Source: Streptomyces sp. IMTB 2501
GTDB lineage: Bacteria > Actinomycetota > Actinomycetes > Streptomycetales > Streptomycetaceae
Direction: 5' to 3'
Length of the DNA: 64,000 nucleotides
Assembly (NCBI RefSeq): GCF_001953885.1
Contig: NZ_MQUS01000010.1
Span: forward strand, 226,111 to 290,110
Shown here: one piece after another, positions 1-8,647 of the stretch
How positions within the stretch are numbered: the stretch's first letter is position 1
Layout: the number at the start of each line of letters is the position of its first letter
Program-made: the position numbers and the translations under genes
The notes under the pieces: model-generated
Seen by the model: only the letters and a program-made list of their open reading frames with translations
What the model was told of the DNA's origin: nothing
The model's database searches: none

Positions 1-123
1 GAACCGGTATGCGCCCCGGTCCTCCTCGGCCGAAGCAGCCAGGTCTGCGGCATGGCGATGACCCAGGGGCTCCAGACGCACGAGCGATCCTTCGAGAACC
101 GGGCCCTCAAGCGTGAATCCCAC
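1..123 (-). CDS. GNAT family N-acetyltransferase, N-terminal fragment cut by window edge
   Basis: The minus strand reads open from a GTG at 123 to the window edge, giving 41 residues. They begin VGFTLEGPVLEGSLVRLEPL and continue with a helix rich in Ala and Glu, which is the usual opening of RimJ/RimL-type GNAT acetyltransferases (a substrate-side strand followed by helix 1). A purine-rich GGGAG lies a few bases upstream of the GTG on the minus strand. The acetyl-CoA binding motif would lie outside the window, so only the start of the fold can be judged. Confidence 0.6.
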   Translation of the reverse strand, partial: MGFTLEGPVLEGSLVRLEPLGHRHAADLAASAEEDRGAYRF

Positions 124-371
124 TGATCACCACTCCCTGTCGGCGCAGACCGTCCGCACCTATCCGGGGCGTCAGCGTTCCAGAGTCGTCACGCCATGTC
201 GCGCGAATTTGGCCCCGCCATGTGATGGCGCTCGCCTTGTGCGTCCCGTCGGACGTGATCCAGCGAAGGCCGGCCGCGGGCTTGCCGAGTGTGACCGCGC
301 GTTCACGACGCGCCTCCACGTGCCGACCCGGGGGGCGCGCTGTCGGGATCCGGCCGGGCCGACCTGTGCGA

Positions 372-1184
372 TCACAGGTTGAAGATCCGGCGGGCGTTCC
401 CGGACAGGAACAGCTCGGTGGCCTCTTCGTCCAGGTCGAGATCGCCGAGGTGTTCCAGTGCCTGGGCCGGGGTGATCATGGGGTAGTTGGTGCCGAACAG
501 CACCTTCCTGCGGCCCCGGCCGCGCAGATAGTCGACCAGTTCTCGCGGGTAGCGCCGGGCGGTGTAGGCGCTGGTGTCGATGTAGACGCTGACGTGTTTG
601 TCGGCCACGGCGATCATCTCCGTGGTCCACGGATAGCCGATGTGCCCGCAGACGATGGTCAGTTCGGGGAAGTCGAGCGCGACCTGGTCGATATAGGGGA
701 TGGGGCGTCCGGTTTCGGAAGGGCGCAGCGGGCCGGTGTGGCCGACCTGGGTGCAGAAGGGGATGCCGAGATCGACGCAGGCGGCGTACAGCGGGTAGTA
801 CAGCCGGTCGGTGGGCGGCAGTTGCCACAGCCAGGGCACGATCCGCAGGGCCAGGAAGCCGAGCTCCTCAACAGCGCGGCGCAGTTCGCGTACGGCCTGG
901 ATGGGCCGGGAGAGGTCCGCGCCGGCGACCCCGCGCAGCCGTCCGTCGGACTGGGCGACGAACTCGGCCACCTCGTCGTTGCTGATCAGCGGGCCCTGAG
1001 GGCCGTACCAGGCCGCCGAAAGACCGATCTCCACGTCTGCCGCGGCCATGGCGGCCACAGTGGCCTTGACCGGCAACGGCTCCTCCAGGAGTCCCTGCCC
1101 CGTCCAGCGACGCAACGACTCGAACATCTCGTGGTTGGAGTGACGGAGCGTGGGGTGCTGCATCCACACATCGACGACCGACAC
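372..1184 (-). CDS. Amidohydrolase-2-like TIM-barrel protein with degenerate metal site
   Basis: About 270 residues with the order of an amidohydrolase-2/ACMSD-type barrel: an N-terminal DVWMQHP, a mid-protein CTQVGH, an IVCGHIGYPW strand and a C-terminal LFGTNYP followed by an asparagine-rich GNARRIFNL end. In metal-dependent members the first strand carries HxH and the late strand carries GSDYP. Here the HxH positions read W-M-Q and the Asp is Asn, so several metal ligands are missing while the fold markers stay. It may be a non-metal or non-catalytic relative, or use a different chemistry. The GTG at 1184 follows GAGGAG closely; an ATG at 1226 is an alternative start. It stands alone. Confidence 0.65.
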   Translation of the reverse strand: MSVVDVWMQHPTLRHSNHEMFESLRRWTGQGLLEEPLPVKATVAAMAAADVEIGLSAAWYGPQGPLISNDEVAEFVAQSDGRLRGVAGADLSRPIQAVRELRRAVEELGFLALRIVPWLWQLPPTDRLYYPLYAACVDLGIPFCTQVGHTGPLRPSETGRPIPYIDQVALDFPELTIVCGHIGYPWTTEMIAVADKHVSVYIDTSAYTARRYPRELVDYLRGRGRRKVLFGTNYPMITPAQALEHLGDLDLDEEATELFLSGNARRIFNL

Positions 1185-1653
1185 GGGCTCCTCGCCCCTC
1201 TCCTGGCATCGCCGCCCATAGGCCACCCGAAGTGCCTGAGCAATCGCTTATCGCAACCCTAGTCGCTGTGGGTCACCGATGGCCACCCAAGAGGCACGGC
1301 GGCGCACCTTCGCTCGGCTGGGTCCTCGCGTCCGACCTGCCGCCGATCGGGGGAGATGGGTGCGGCACCGGGCTGTGGCCCGGCCCGATGATGTGTGCGG
1401 TTTTGGCCCCCGCTGGTCCGCCGCCCCGGGACTGGCGGACCGGCGCCCTTGCGGACGCTCTCGCGGGGTAAACGGAACCTACGCTTCCATCGGCTGTGGC
1501 GGAAGACCTCACGACGTGTGGTCCAGCTCACGTCGTCCCGGAAGTTTAGGAGGCCGGCCGTCCTCTGTGAAGCGAGCATGCTCACCGGACACAGCCTGGA
1601 AAGGCTTCGGGCCGTTCCCGTGGTTCTTCGAGCCGGAGACATACGATGGCCGA
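1185..1653. other. Intergenic stretch without a recognised gene
   Basis: About 470 bases between the minus-strand amidohydrolase-like gene and the cyclophilin gene. The open frames here give arginine-rich translations with no recognisable family and look like GC-driven noise. One short hairpin (CCGGGC...GCCCGG, about 1368-1383) is present. Promoters of both flanking genes must lie here. Confidence 0.5.
1642..1647 (+). promoter_or_regulatory. Possible -10 element for a leaderless cyclophilin mRNA
   Basis: TACGAT stands six bases before the ATG at 1654, and no ribosome-binding site lies at the usual distance. That spacing would put the transcription start at or next to the ATG, as in leaderless actinobacterial mRNAs. 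No clear -35 is seen, so this is a suggestion from position only. Confidence 0.3.
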
Positions 1654-2145
1654 ATGACCACAGTTTTGCTGAATACCTCCGCCGGGGACATCACCCTGGA
1701 GCTCGACGAGTCGAAGGCGCCGAAGACGGTGGCGAACTTCATCGAGTATGTCCGGTCCGGTCACTACGACGGCACCATCTTCCACCGGGTGATCTCCGGT
1801 TTCATGGTGCAGGGCGGCGGCATGACCGCGGACATGAAGCAGAAGGCCGCACCGCAGCGGGTGGAGAACGAAGCCAAGAACGGCCTGCACAACGACAAGT
1901 ACACGGTGGCGATGGCGCGGACGTCGGACCCGCACTCGGCGAGCGCGCAGTTCTTCATCAACACCAGCGACAACGATTTTCTGAACTACCCGGGCCAGGA
2001 CGGCTGGGGCTACGCGGTGTTCGGCAAGGTCGCCGCGGGCACCGAGGTGGTGGATGCGATCGACGGAGTGCGCACCACGTCCCGAGCCGGGCACGGCGAT
2101 GTGCCGGTGGAGCCCGTGACGATCGTGTCCGCGCAGTTGGTCTGA
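1654..2145 (+). CDS. Peptidyl-prolyl cis-trans isomerase (cyclophilin type)
   Basis: A 163-residue single-domain cyclophilin, which speeds cis-trans isomerisation of Xaa-Pro bonds during folding. The family signature is clear: FHRVISGFMVQGG (catalytic Arg in FHR), SASAQFFINTSDN, and WGYAVFGKV. It has no signal peptide, so it should be cytosolic, and the length equals that of small bacterial PpiB proteins. The ATG at 1654 gives the natural MTTVLLNTSAGDI start although the frame stays open far upstream. Two strong hairpins follow the stop, so it is probably a single-gene transcript. Confidence 0.93.
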   Translation: MTTVLLNTSAGDITLELDESKAPKTVANFIEYVRSGHYDGTIFHRVISGFMVQGGGMTADMKQKAAPQRVENEAKNGLHNDKYTVAMARTSDPHSASAQFFINTSDNDFLNYPGQDGWGYAVFGKVAAGTEVVDAIDGVRTTSRAGHGDVPVEPVTIVSAQLV

Positions 2146-2159
2146 GGTCGGCGACCTCA

Positions 2160-2190
2160 ACCGCGTGGCCCCTCGATGAGGCCACGCGGT
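2160..2190 (+). terminator. Hairpin terminator after cyclophilin gene
   Basis: CCGCGTGGCC at 2161-2170 pairs perfectly with GGCCACGCGG at 2180-2189 (extended by A/T at 2160/2190), with a nine-base loop, 15 bases after the stop codon. No U-tract follows, which is usual in Streptomyces. Confidence 0.7.
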
Positions 2191-2235
2191 CGACCTTCCG
2201 GGCGCTGCCCAGCGCTCTTCTCTTGGGTCACGACG

Positions 2236-2270
2236 CCTGGCCGGGGCTCCTCTTCAGGGCCCCGGCCAGG
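2236..2270 (+). terminator. Second hairpin downstream of cyclophilin gene
   Basis: CCTGGCCGGGGC (2236-2247) pairs perfectly over 12 bases with GCCCCGGCCAGG (2259-2270) around an 11-base loop. It lies 90 bases after the cyclophilin stop and well ahead of the kinase gene, so it is a back-up terminator or an insulator. Confidence 0.6.
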
Positions 2271-2524
2271 CCTGTCCTGGGCGGCCGCAATCGCGGAGTC
2301 CACCGCGACAGCCCAGCCGCAGGTCACCCTCGGCGCCCGCCGATCGAGCAGGGTGCCGGCCAAACGCCGTACTGCACACGGCAGTTGGGCGGCATCAGCC
2401 CGTGATCCGCTCCTGGGGGGATCCTGTGACGGTTGGCCCGACGGCTCCTGGGGCTGATCGCCACTGAGTACACTCTGTGACCCGTACGGGACCAGGCGTG
2501 TCGGTGTGGGCAGGGAGTGGGGCG

Positions 2525-4513
2525 GTGCCGGTGACACCGGAGGCCGGTTACAGGGTCGGGGGCCGGTATCAGCTGCAGGAGCCGATCGGCCAGGGCGGGA
2601 TGGGCGTCGTCTGGCAGGCCCGGGACGAACTGCTGGACCGGCGTGTCGCGGTCAAGTGCGCCCGCCCGGACGACGCCAAGGCCGCCCAGCGGCTGAAGAA
2701 GGAAGCGCGGTACGCCGCGCGGCTGCACCACCCCAACGTCGTAGCCGTCTTCGACTACGTCGCCGAGGGCGACGCCTGCTGGATCGTCATGGAATACGTG
2801 CCCTCGCGCAGCCTGGCCCAACTGATGCACGAGCGCGGCCCGCTCTCCCCGCAGGAGGTCGGCTCGATCGGCAGCCAGATCGCGGCCGCGCTGGCGAAGT
2901 CCCATGGCGAGGGCGTGGTGCACGGCGATGTGACGCCGGAGAACATCCTGGTCACCGATGACGGTGTGGCTCGGCTGACGGACTTCGGGATCGCGCGGGC
3001 CCTGTGGAGCGAGGTCACCCAGACGGCCACGCACACCACGACGGGCACGGTGCGCGGCAAGCCCCGCTATCTCGCCCCCGAGGTGGCCAAGGGCAAGGCG
3101 CCGGACGCGAAGGCCGATGTCTTCTCCCTCGGCGCCGGCCTGTTCGCGGCGGTCGAAGGCCGCTCGCCCTACGGGGAGTTCCAGCACGTCATGGGCTATC
3201 TCGCCAGAGCCCTCGAAGGACACGTGGACGCCCCGCAGCAGGCGGGCCCGCTCACCGCACCGCTCACCGCCCTGCTGCAGGTCGAGCCCTGGAACCGCCC
3301 GGACGCCGCCGAGGCACGCAGCCTGCTCACGCGCGCCGCACCGCCGCCCACGCACATCCAGGAATACATCCAGGAGCATCAGAGCCAGAGCCAGAGCGAG
3401 GAGTCGGCGACGCGGGCGACGCTGCGGCTCCGCCCTACGCAGGCCCTGTCGTCCCTCACGCTGTGGCTGCCGCGGAAGCTGCGTGGCCGGCTGACCGGCC
3501 GGCGCCGCGCGCTGACGGTCATGGCGGCGGCCCTGGCCGTAGCAGGGCTCGCAATCGGGCTGCTCGCTCTCTTCGGTCTCTGGCCGTTCGGGCACAAGGG
3601 CGGCACCGGGCACCGCTCCGACGCCAAGCCCTCGACGACGACGCAGGCTCAGGCCGGTGCCCTGGGCGACGCCCCGAGCGCCGATCCCTGCAAGGTGATG
3701 GACGCCGCGTCGCTGAGCCGTTTCGGTCACACGGAACTCGCCCCCGCCTACGGGCAGTTGAACCGGTGTGACGTACTGGTGCTGAACTCCGGCGGGGGCG
3801 AGATCGCCGACGCCGAGGTCGACTTCAGCAATGATCTCCAACAGTTCGACAGCAGCGTGGCCGTCAGGAAAGTCAGCAACGTCGAAGTCGCGTCCCTCAA
3901 GCGCGACGGGGACCAGTGCCTGCGGTTCATCACGACCCCCGACCGCAAGCAGATCGTGGTCAGCGGCAAGCGGGACGGAGCCGGCGCGCCCGACCCGTGC
4001 GCCCTGTCGGACGCCGCCGTCGACTACGCGGTCACGGTGCTGGACAAGGGCCCGGTACCCCGGCGTTCGGCGGCGTGGCCCGCGGACTCCCTGGGCCGGC
4101 TGAACGCCTGCGCGGTGCTGGACCCGGCCACGCTGAAGAAGGTCCCCGGCCTCGCGCAGCGGCCGAAGGACCGGGGCTTTGCCGACTGGACGTGTGACTG
4201 GGCCAGCCCCGACGGTCAACGCGCCTACGTGCAGTTGCAGTTCACGCAGGACAACGACCTGTCCAACAACGGACGGCCCGCGCGGGTCGCCGGAACGACC
4301 AGCTATGTCTCCCCCAAGGAGGAGGGGGACGACAGCTGCGTCGTCTACACACCGCACCGTACGTTCACGGACTCCGTCGGCGAGCCGACCATCGAGCTGT
4401 TCCGGCTGACTCTTCAGCAGCAGGGGGAGCAGAACGCCACGGTGTGCGACGGCGCCAAGTCGCTCGCGGGCGCCGCCGTACAGAACATCGCGAAGAGGCT
4501 GCCCGCCAAATGA
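2525..4513 (+). CDS. Transmembrane Ser/Thr protein kinase with altered catalytic loop
   Basis: A 662-residue PknB-type receptor kinase. The kinase domain (about residues 10-265) has the glycine loop IGQGGMGVVW, the VAVK lysine and the TDFG motif. The catalytic loop reads HGDVTPENIL where RD kinases have HRDxKPxNIL, so the Arg and the phosphate-binding Lys are both replaced. A linker rich in Gln/Ser leads to one membrane helix (about 328-355) and an outside domain with eight cysteines and two DPCxxxDAASL-like repeats, probably a paired sensor fold. I chose GTG 2525 because GGGAG sits seven bases upstream; GTG 2477 would add 16 residues. The next gene is an FHA protein, a common phosphothreonine-binding partner. 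Confidence 0.9.
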   Translation: MPVTPEAGYRVGGRYQLQEPIGQGGMGVVWQARDELLDRRVAVKCARPDDAKAAQRLKKEARYAARLHHPNVVAVFDYVAEGDACWIVMEYVPSRSLAQLMHERGPLSPQEVGSIGSQIAAALAKSHGEGVVHGDVTPENILVTDDGVARLTDFGIARALWSEVTQTATHTTTGTVRGKPRYLAPEVAKGKAPDAKADVFSLGAGLFAAVEGRSPYGEFQHVMGYLARALEGHVDAPQQAGPLTAPLTALLQVEPWNRPDAAEARSLLTRAAPPPTHIQEYIQEHQSQSQSEESATRATLRLRPTQALSSLTLWLPRKLRGRLTGRRRALTVMAAALAVAGLAIGLLALFGLWPFGHKGGTGHRSDAKPSTTTQAQAGALGDAPSADPCKVMDAASLSRFGHTELAPAYGQLNRCDVLVLNSGGGEIADAEVDFSNDLQQFDSSVAVRKVSNVEVASLKRDGDQCLRFITTPDRKQIVVSGKRDGAGAPDPCALSDAAVDYAVTVLDKGPVPRRSAAWPADSLGRLNACAVLDPATLKKVPGLAQRPKDRGFADWTCDWASPDGQRAYVQLQFTQDNDLSNNGRPARVAGTTSYVSPKEEGDDSCVVYTPHRTFTDSVGEPTIELFRLTLQQQGEQNATVCDGAKSLAGAAVQNIAKRLPAK

Positions 4514-4536
4514 GCCGCCCCACACAATGACTCTGC

Positions 4537-5388
4537 ATGGGCAATGAGCCTGGCCGGACGACAGACCCGCCCCGGAATACGGACATGACACAGACACCAA
4601 CCGGCATGACACGGACACCAACCCGAGTTCTCCCCGCCACCCACGGCAGCCTGGCGCGCGGCGTCTCCGCGCCGGTGCCAGGCACGCTCTTCGCCCTCGC
4701 GCTCACCGGCGGCATCACACTCCGGCCGGGGGAGGGGCGCGAGGTCCTGTTCGGCCGTAACAGGCCCGAGGTCCACGTCTGTCTGGGCGAGGACGATCCG
4801 CGCGTCAGCCGCTACCAGGGCACGCTCACGCATCGGGACGGCCGGTGGTGGCTGAGCACCAGCGGGCAGCTGCCGATCCGCTGCCCCGAGGGCCGGCTGT
4901 TCTTCCGCGGCGAGGAACCGCTTCCGCTGTCCACCGGCTACACCCCGCTGTTCGTCCAGGGTTCGCGGGGACGCGAGCACCTGTTCGAGGTCTTCGTCAC
5001 CGGCGCCGACGACGAGCCTCCGCGCCCCCGGCACACGGACACCACCCGCCCGCCGCGGGTGTGGGTGCTGACCGAGCAGGAGAAGCTGGCCCTCGTCGTA
5101 CTCGGCCGGCGCTATCTGCTGCACGAGCCGAAGCCGCAGCCGCTGACCTGGAAGCAGACGGCCGCTCAGCTCGTCGAGTCGCAACCGGGGGCCGGCTGGA
5201 CGGACAAGCGCGTCGAGCACATCGTCAACGCTGTGCGCACCCGGCTGTCCCGCGATGGCGTGCCGTATCTGACCCGCGAGGAGGTCGGCGAACCGGTCGG
5301 CAACGCCCTGAACGACCATCTCCTGCGCGCCCTGCTGGCCTCCACGACGCTCGTCCCGATGGACCTGGCCCTCGTCGAGGCGACCTGA
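4537..5388 (+). CDS. FHA-domain protein next to Ser/Thr kinase
   Basis: A cytosolic protein of up to 283 residues. The middle third looks like an FHA phosphopeptide-binding domain (LFGRNRPEV ... DDPRVSRYQGTL ... GRWWLSTSGQLPIR); the usual SRxH histidine is Gln. The C-terminal third (LTEQEKLALVVLGRRYL ... WKQTAAQLVES ... KRVEHIVNAVRTRL) resembles a winged-helix segment found in Streptomyces FHA proteins. It begins 23 bases after the kinase stop, so the pair is probably co-transcribed and the FHA protein may read the kinase's phosphorylation state. The start is unsure: ATG 4537 or ATG 4585; a near-perfect 21-base duplication (MTQTPTG/MTRTPTR) lies at 4585-4626. Confidence 0.8.
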   Translation: MGNEPGRTTDPPRNTDMTQTPTGMTRTPTRVLPATHGSLARGVSAPVPGTLFALALTGGITLRPGEGREVLFGRNRPEVHVCLGEDDPRVSRYQGTLTHRDGRWWLSTSGQLPIRCPEGRLFFRGEEPLPLSTGYTPLFVQGSRGREHLFEVFVTGADDEPPRPRHTDTTRPPRVWVLTEQEKLALVVLGRRYLLHEPKPQPLTWKQTAAQLVESQPGAGWTDKRVEHIVNAVRTRLSRDGVPYLTREEVGEPVGNALNDHLLRALLASTTLVPMDLALVEAT

Positions 5389-5456
5389 GGCCGAAGCCCC
5401 GCCCGCGAGCCACCATGGACAACCGAGCCCGAGACCCCGGCCCTACGTTCCCCGCC

Positions 5457-6170
5457 ATGCCGACCTCATCACGACGTGCGCTCCGGACCGCCGCCCTGCT
5501 CGCCGCGGCAGCGGCCATGGGCGCGACCGCGTCGTGCCCGTCATCCGCCTCGGCCGCCGCGCACCCGCGCCTCGTCGTCACCCACGGCGGCACCACGGCA
5601 CACCCAGCCGTGTACGACGGTCACGGTCGCACGGTCGCCGGCATCACGGTCGAGGCGAACCACGTGATCGTGGAGAACTACCGGGTCACCCGGCCCAAGG
5701 CGCCCGGCATCGAGATCACCGGCGACGACATCACCGTACGGAACAACACCGTGACCAGCCCGCACGGCGGCGACGGTGACGGGATGCGCTTCTTCGGAGA
5801 CGACCTGAAGATCCAGCACAACACCGTGCGCGGCGCCTCCAACCCCCACACCTTCGACTTCACGATCCGCGACAACAACTGCGAGACCCTGAAGGCGTCC
5901 CAGGCCCTGATGTTCGAGGACGTTCAGCACGTCACCATCGTCCACAACACCTTCGCCGCCCCCACCGACCACGCCATCGGCCTGGCCATCCACTCCACGA
6001 GCGCCCCCGTCCGCGGCAACAGGACCAACCCCCGCGTCCGTTACGAGGTCGGCATCGACGCCTCCTCGCGGCCCGGCTACCGCGGCCCGAAAGGGGCGGC
6101 CCTCTCTGACCGCTCCCGGCCCGGACCGGCGCCAGTGCGATCAGGTCTACGCCGGCGCGAGATCCCGTGA
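5457..6170 (+). pseudogene. Secreted parallel beta-helix protein, probably shortened and decaying
   Basis: About 237 residues. The first 35 form a Sec signal peptide (RRALRTAALLAAAAAMG, ending ASA-AAH), followed by beta-helix rungs (VEANHVIVENYRVT, GIEITGDDITVRNNTV, DLKIQHNTV, ALMFEDVQHVTIVHNTF). Such rungs occur in pectate-lyase-like and other extracellular carbohydrate-active proteins that are normally 350-450 residues. Here the middle rungs look joined abruptly (SNPHTFDFTIRDNNCE) and the final 50 residues lose the repeat and become Arg/Pro/Ser-rich, as after a frameshift. I read it as a truncated relic; an intact small secreted protein is possible. ATG 5415 is an alternative start. Confidence 0.5.
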
Positions 6171-6183
6171 TCCTTCGCTCGAC

Positions 6184-6621
6184 TCAACCAGCCGGTGGGG
6201 GCTCTTCGCCGAAGACCCAGGGCGCCAGCACGACCTGCCAGCCGTCCGGGTCCTCGAAGACGACCGCGCCGTGTTCCGGCCAGTAGGGGTTCGCGGCCGG
6301 AACCGGGCTGCGCCCTTGCTCGGTGAGCCGCCGGGCGGCGACGGCGACGGCTTCGGTGCCGCGAAGGTAGAGCACCAACTGGTTCTCCGGGTGCGGCTCG
6401 GGGATGCGGGGTGGGTCGCCGTGCTGCAGAAGTTCCATGTGCACCGGGGTGCCTGGCAGGCCGAAGACGACGCCGTCATAGCCCTGGTGGCCACGCCATT
6501 GGGCGAGTACCGGCAGGCCGAGGACGTCACGGTAGAAGACGAGGACCTCGTCGTACTTCGCGGTCGGCCGGGCGAAGCGGACCGCTCCGACGTCGAGGTG
6601 GCTGGGCCAGGAGTGTGCCAT
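6184..6621 (-). CDS. VOC (glyoxalase/bleomycin-resistance) superfamily protein
   Basis: A 145-residue vicinal-oxygen-chelate protein with the paired beta-alpha-beta-beta-beta halves: VGAVRFARPTAKYDEVLVFY with VLGLPVL in the first, NQLVLYLRG and AVVFEDPDGWQVVLAPW in the second. Metal ligands in the family come from His/Glu positions on each half (here HMELLQHG and the terminal strand), but substrate cannot be deduced. Its tail meets the beta-helix gene tail-to-tail within 14 bases. An AGGA stands about seven bases before the ATG. Confidence 0.82.
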   Translation of the reverse strand: MAHSWPSHLDVGAVRFARPTAKYDEVLVFYRDVLGLPVLAQWRGHQGYDGVVFGLPGTPVHMELLQHGDPPRIPEPHPENQLVLYLRGTEAVAVAARRLTEQGRSPVPAANPYWPEHGAVVFEDPDGWQVVLAPWVFGEEPPPAG

Positions 6622-6822
6622 GGGGCGATCCTGCCACGTGCCCGACGGGAGCCGAATCGGGCTTTGGACCTACGTCGGGAGACCGGCGCTTTCGTCTGTT
6701 CGGCGGAAGGTGGTGTCTGGTGCGGGCCGAGCGAGGCGGAGACAGGAAACCGGTCGGGGCCGGTGAGCGTCATCTGACTTGGAGAGCGACCCAATCGGCG
6801 AAGAAGCTCGGGGGACGCGACG

Positions 6823-7485
6823 ATGACTTTCTGGCGCGAGCCGCTGTGGCCGTGGCTGCGGGTGCTGATCCTCCTGGCGGCGGCGGGCGGGATCGTCGTC
6901 TGTGCGTTATGGGCGGCCGGGCAGTACGACGACGTCATGGACTTCCGGCACGCGTCCGTCTGCCACGGCACGGCCCACCACGGCTGTCTGCTGCCGGCGC
7001 CGGGCACGGTCGTCGACCGGCGCACCAGTGAGTCCTGCACCACGGACAGCAACGGCGTCGAGCACTGCACCACCAGGTACGAGGTTCGGGTGCGCCGCCC
7101 GGACCGCACGCAGTGGCTCGGCGTCGACGAGGGCACGTACCAGGATGCACACCGGGGCGACCCCGTGGACCTGCGGAGCTGGCACGGTGCGGTGGTACGC
7201 ATGACGGTGGACGGCCACACCGAGACCTACTCCCCGCCCTCCTCGGACTCGATGGCCTGGCGGCTGAGCGGGGCCTGGTTGTTCCTGGGCCTGGCGTCGT
7301 GGGCGGGCGTGAGCGGGCGGCCGTCGGAACTGATCGCGTTCCCGAACTTCGGATGGCTGTGGCTGACCGTCCCGTTCGTCATGGTGGTCCATGGCGTCCT
7401 GCTCGGCAACGTCCTGGAGCTGGCCTGGGCCGGGCTGTTGGGCACCTTCGGCGTCGCGTGGATGGTCTTCGCCCGGCGGATGTGA
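6823..7485 (+). CDS. Integral membrane protein of unknown function
   Basis: A 220-residue protein with one N-terminal membrane helix (WLRVLILLAAAGGIVVCALW), an outside loop of about 130 residues containing four cysteines (CHGTAHHGC and SCTTDSNGVEHC), and three helices near the C terminus (GAWLFLGLASWAGV, WLWLTVPFVMVVHGVLL, LELAWAGLLGTFGVAWMVF). The even cysteine count in the loop suggests two disulfides. GGGGGA stands seven bases before the ATG. I do not recognise the family beyond a Streptomyces-type membrane protein; it stands alone. Confidence 0.75.
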   Translation: MTFWREPLWPWLRVLILLAAAGGIVVCALWAAGQYDDVMDFRHASVCHGTAHHGCLLPAPGTVVDRRTSESCTTDSNGVEHCTTRYEVRVRRPDRTQWLGVDEGTYQDAHRGDPVDLRSWHGAVVRMTVDGHTETYSPPSSDSMAWRLSGAWLFLGLASWAGVSGRPSELIAFPNFGWLWLTVPFVMVVHGVLLGNVLELAWAGLLGTFGVAWMVFARRM

Positions 7486-7547
7486 CCGGCGGACACGGAA
7501 CGTGGGACAGCGTGCTGCCGGCCACGCCCGCTCGTGAGGTGGCCCGA

Positions 7548-8033
7548 TCAGAAGTCGACGATCTCGGTGTCGTCGACGCGGGCCACGGATTCCTGTCGGA
7601 ACCGCTTGTCGTAGGTGGCACGGATCTTCTCGATCTTGCCGCTGTCGGCGTCGGCCTCGTTCAGCGGGTAGAGGAGAGTGAGCTTGTACGAGCGCTCGCG
7701 TTCGATGATCCCGTGCGAGTCCCGGTACTGGCCGGAAGCATCCTCGATGGTCAGGCCGGCCGGGAAGCGCGGAGTGATGAACTCGTCGACGAAAGCGTGG
7801 AACTGCTTGCCGGTCACCGGAGAGCCACCGTCGGGCTTGGCCGTTCCGAACAGAAGCTCGGTCTTGATGTAGGGCTTACCCGGTGCTCTGTCGGGCGCCG
7901 AGACGTGGGCCGGGCGCCCGCCTCCGTCGACAAACGTCGCGTAGGCGGCGGGGGCGCTCGCGCAGAGGAGTGCGGTTCCGAGGGCCAATACGGTCGTGCG
8001 AATGCGGGGGGTGGCTTTGCGTGACACGGGCAT
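7548..8033 (-). CDS. Secreted DUF3574-like protein
   Basis: About 161 residues beginning MPVSRKATPRIRTTVLALG, a typical Sec signal peptide cleaved near AYA-TFVD. The mature part has YIKTELLFGTAKPDGG, FHAFVDEFITPRFPAGLTI, ASGQYRD and IIERERSYKLTLLYP, the ordered blocks of DUF3574 proteins, small exported alpha/beta proteins of unknown role. A TTG at 8057 upstream is an alternative start, but the ATG at 8033 leaves a compact leader. It converges on the membrane-protein gene at 7485. Confidence 0.75.
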   Translation of the reverse strand: MPVSRKATPRIRTTVLALGTALLCASAPAAYATFVDGGGRPAHVSAPDRAPGKPYIKTELLFGTAKPDGGSPVTGKQFHAFVDEFITPRFPAGLTIEDASGQYRDSHGIIERERSYKLTLLYPLNEADADSGKIEKIRATYDKRFRQESVARVDDTEIVDF

Positions 8034-8647
8034 GGTCCTTGTGATCTCGTCCGGCAATTCCCTCGGAAATTAGCGGCAGTTGCGCTGACCACGCCGATTC
8101 TCGAAGGCCCGTTCACCTTGTCGAGTGGTGGTTGAGCGGCTTGCTTGCAGCGCGCCGACGGACGTGACTCGCAGCGGTAGTTGGCCTGACGTTCCAGGGA
8201 CGGGATGGTCGAGCCCTTTGTACGGTCAGACCGCCTGGGGGAGCCGGGAGTGGCTTTTGGCTGGCTGCCGTCCATGGCTGGAGTGGCTCGGCCGCCCGGC
8301 GCCCCACGACGGCCCCGGCCGGCGGATTGGGAAGTGCGCTGCTGCTGCCGCAGCGTGAGGGCCGCTTTCCCTGTTCGGACACGGTGACGTACGCCATTCG
8401 AACACGGTGACTTACGCCCGCACCCGACCCAAGGTCCAGGTGCAGGTCTATTCCACGATTGGCCCAGTTGGTCACTCTTCAAATGGACCAGATGCCCGGG
8501 CAACTGGCTGCATAGGCTCGACACCGATGCGGCTGAGACCGCAAGCGAACTCTGTAGGGGATCCCGAGGTCGACACTGGTGCCTGCTGTGGGTTTCCGGC
8601 CCGTACCTACCGGTCGGTCGGACTGAGTGAGAGGACAAAGATCTGCT
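8034..8647. other. Long intergenic region with a direct repeat but no recognised gene
   Basis: About 610 bases between two outward-facing genes. Frames here give Arg/Ser/Pro-rich translations without family resemblance. The only structured feature is a pair of adjacent 23-base direct repeats at 8374-8419, entered separately. The stretch may be an old insertion scar. Confidence 0.45.
8374..8419. repeat. Adjacent 23-base direct repeat pair
   Basis: TTCGGACACGGTGACGTACG (8374 onward) and TTCGAACACGGTGACTTACG (8397 onward) are consecutive 23-base units differing at three positions. Tandem binding sites of this size occur at ends of IS21-type elements and in operator regions; no transposase is left nearby to decide. 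Confidence 0.6.

Noticed and set aside
2324..4621. 765-residue open frame antisense to the Ser/Thr kinase
   Set aside because: Low-information Arg/Gly/Ala-rich translation with no family resemblance; it mirrors a well-supported kinase gene and arises from GC-rich third positions.
8440..8545. tRNA-like stretch with GGCTCGACACC resembling a T-loop
   Set aside because: No acceptor stem or anticodon stem could be paired around it.
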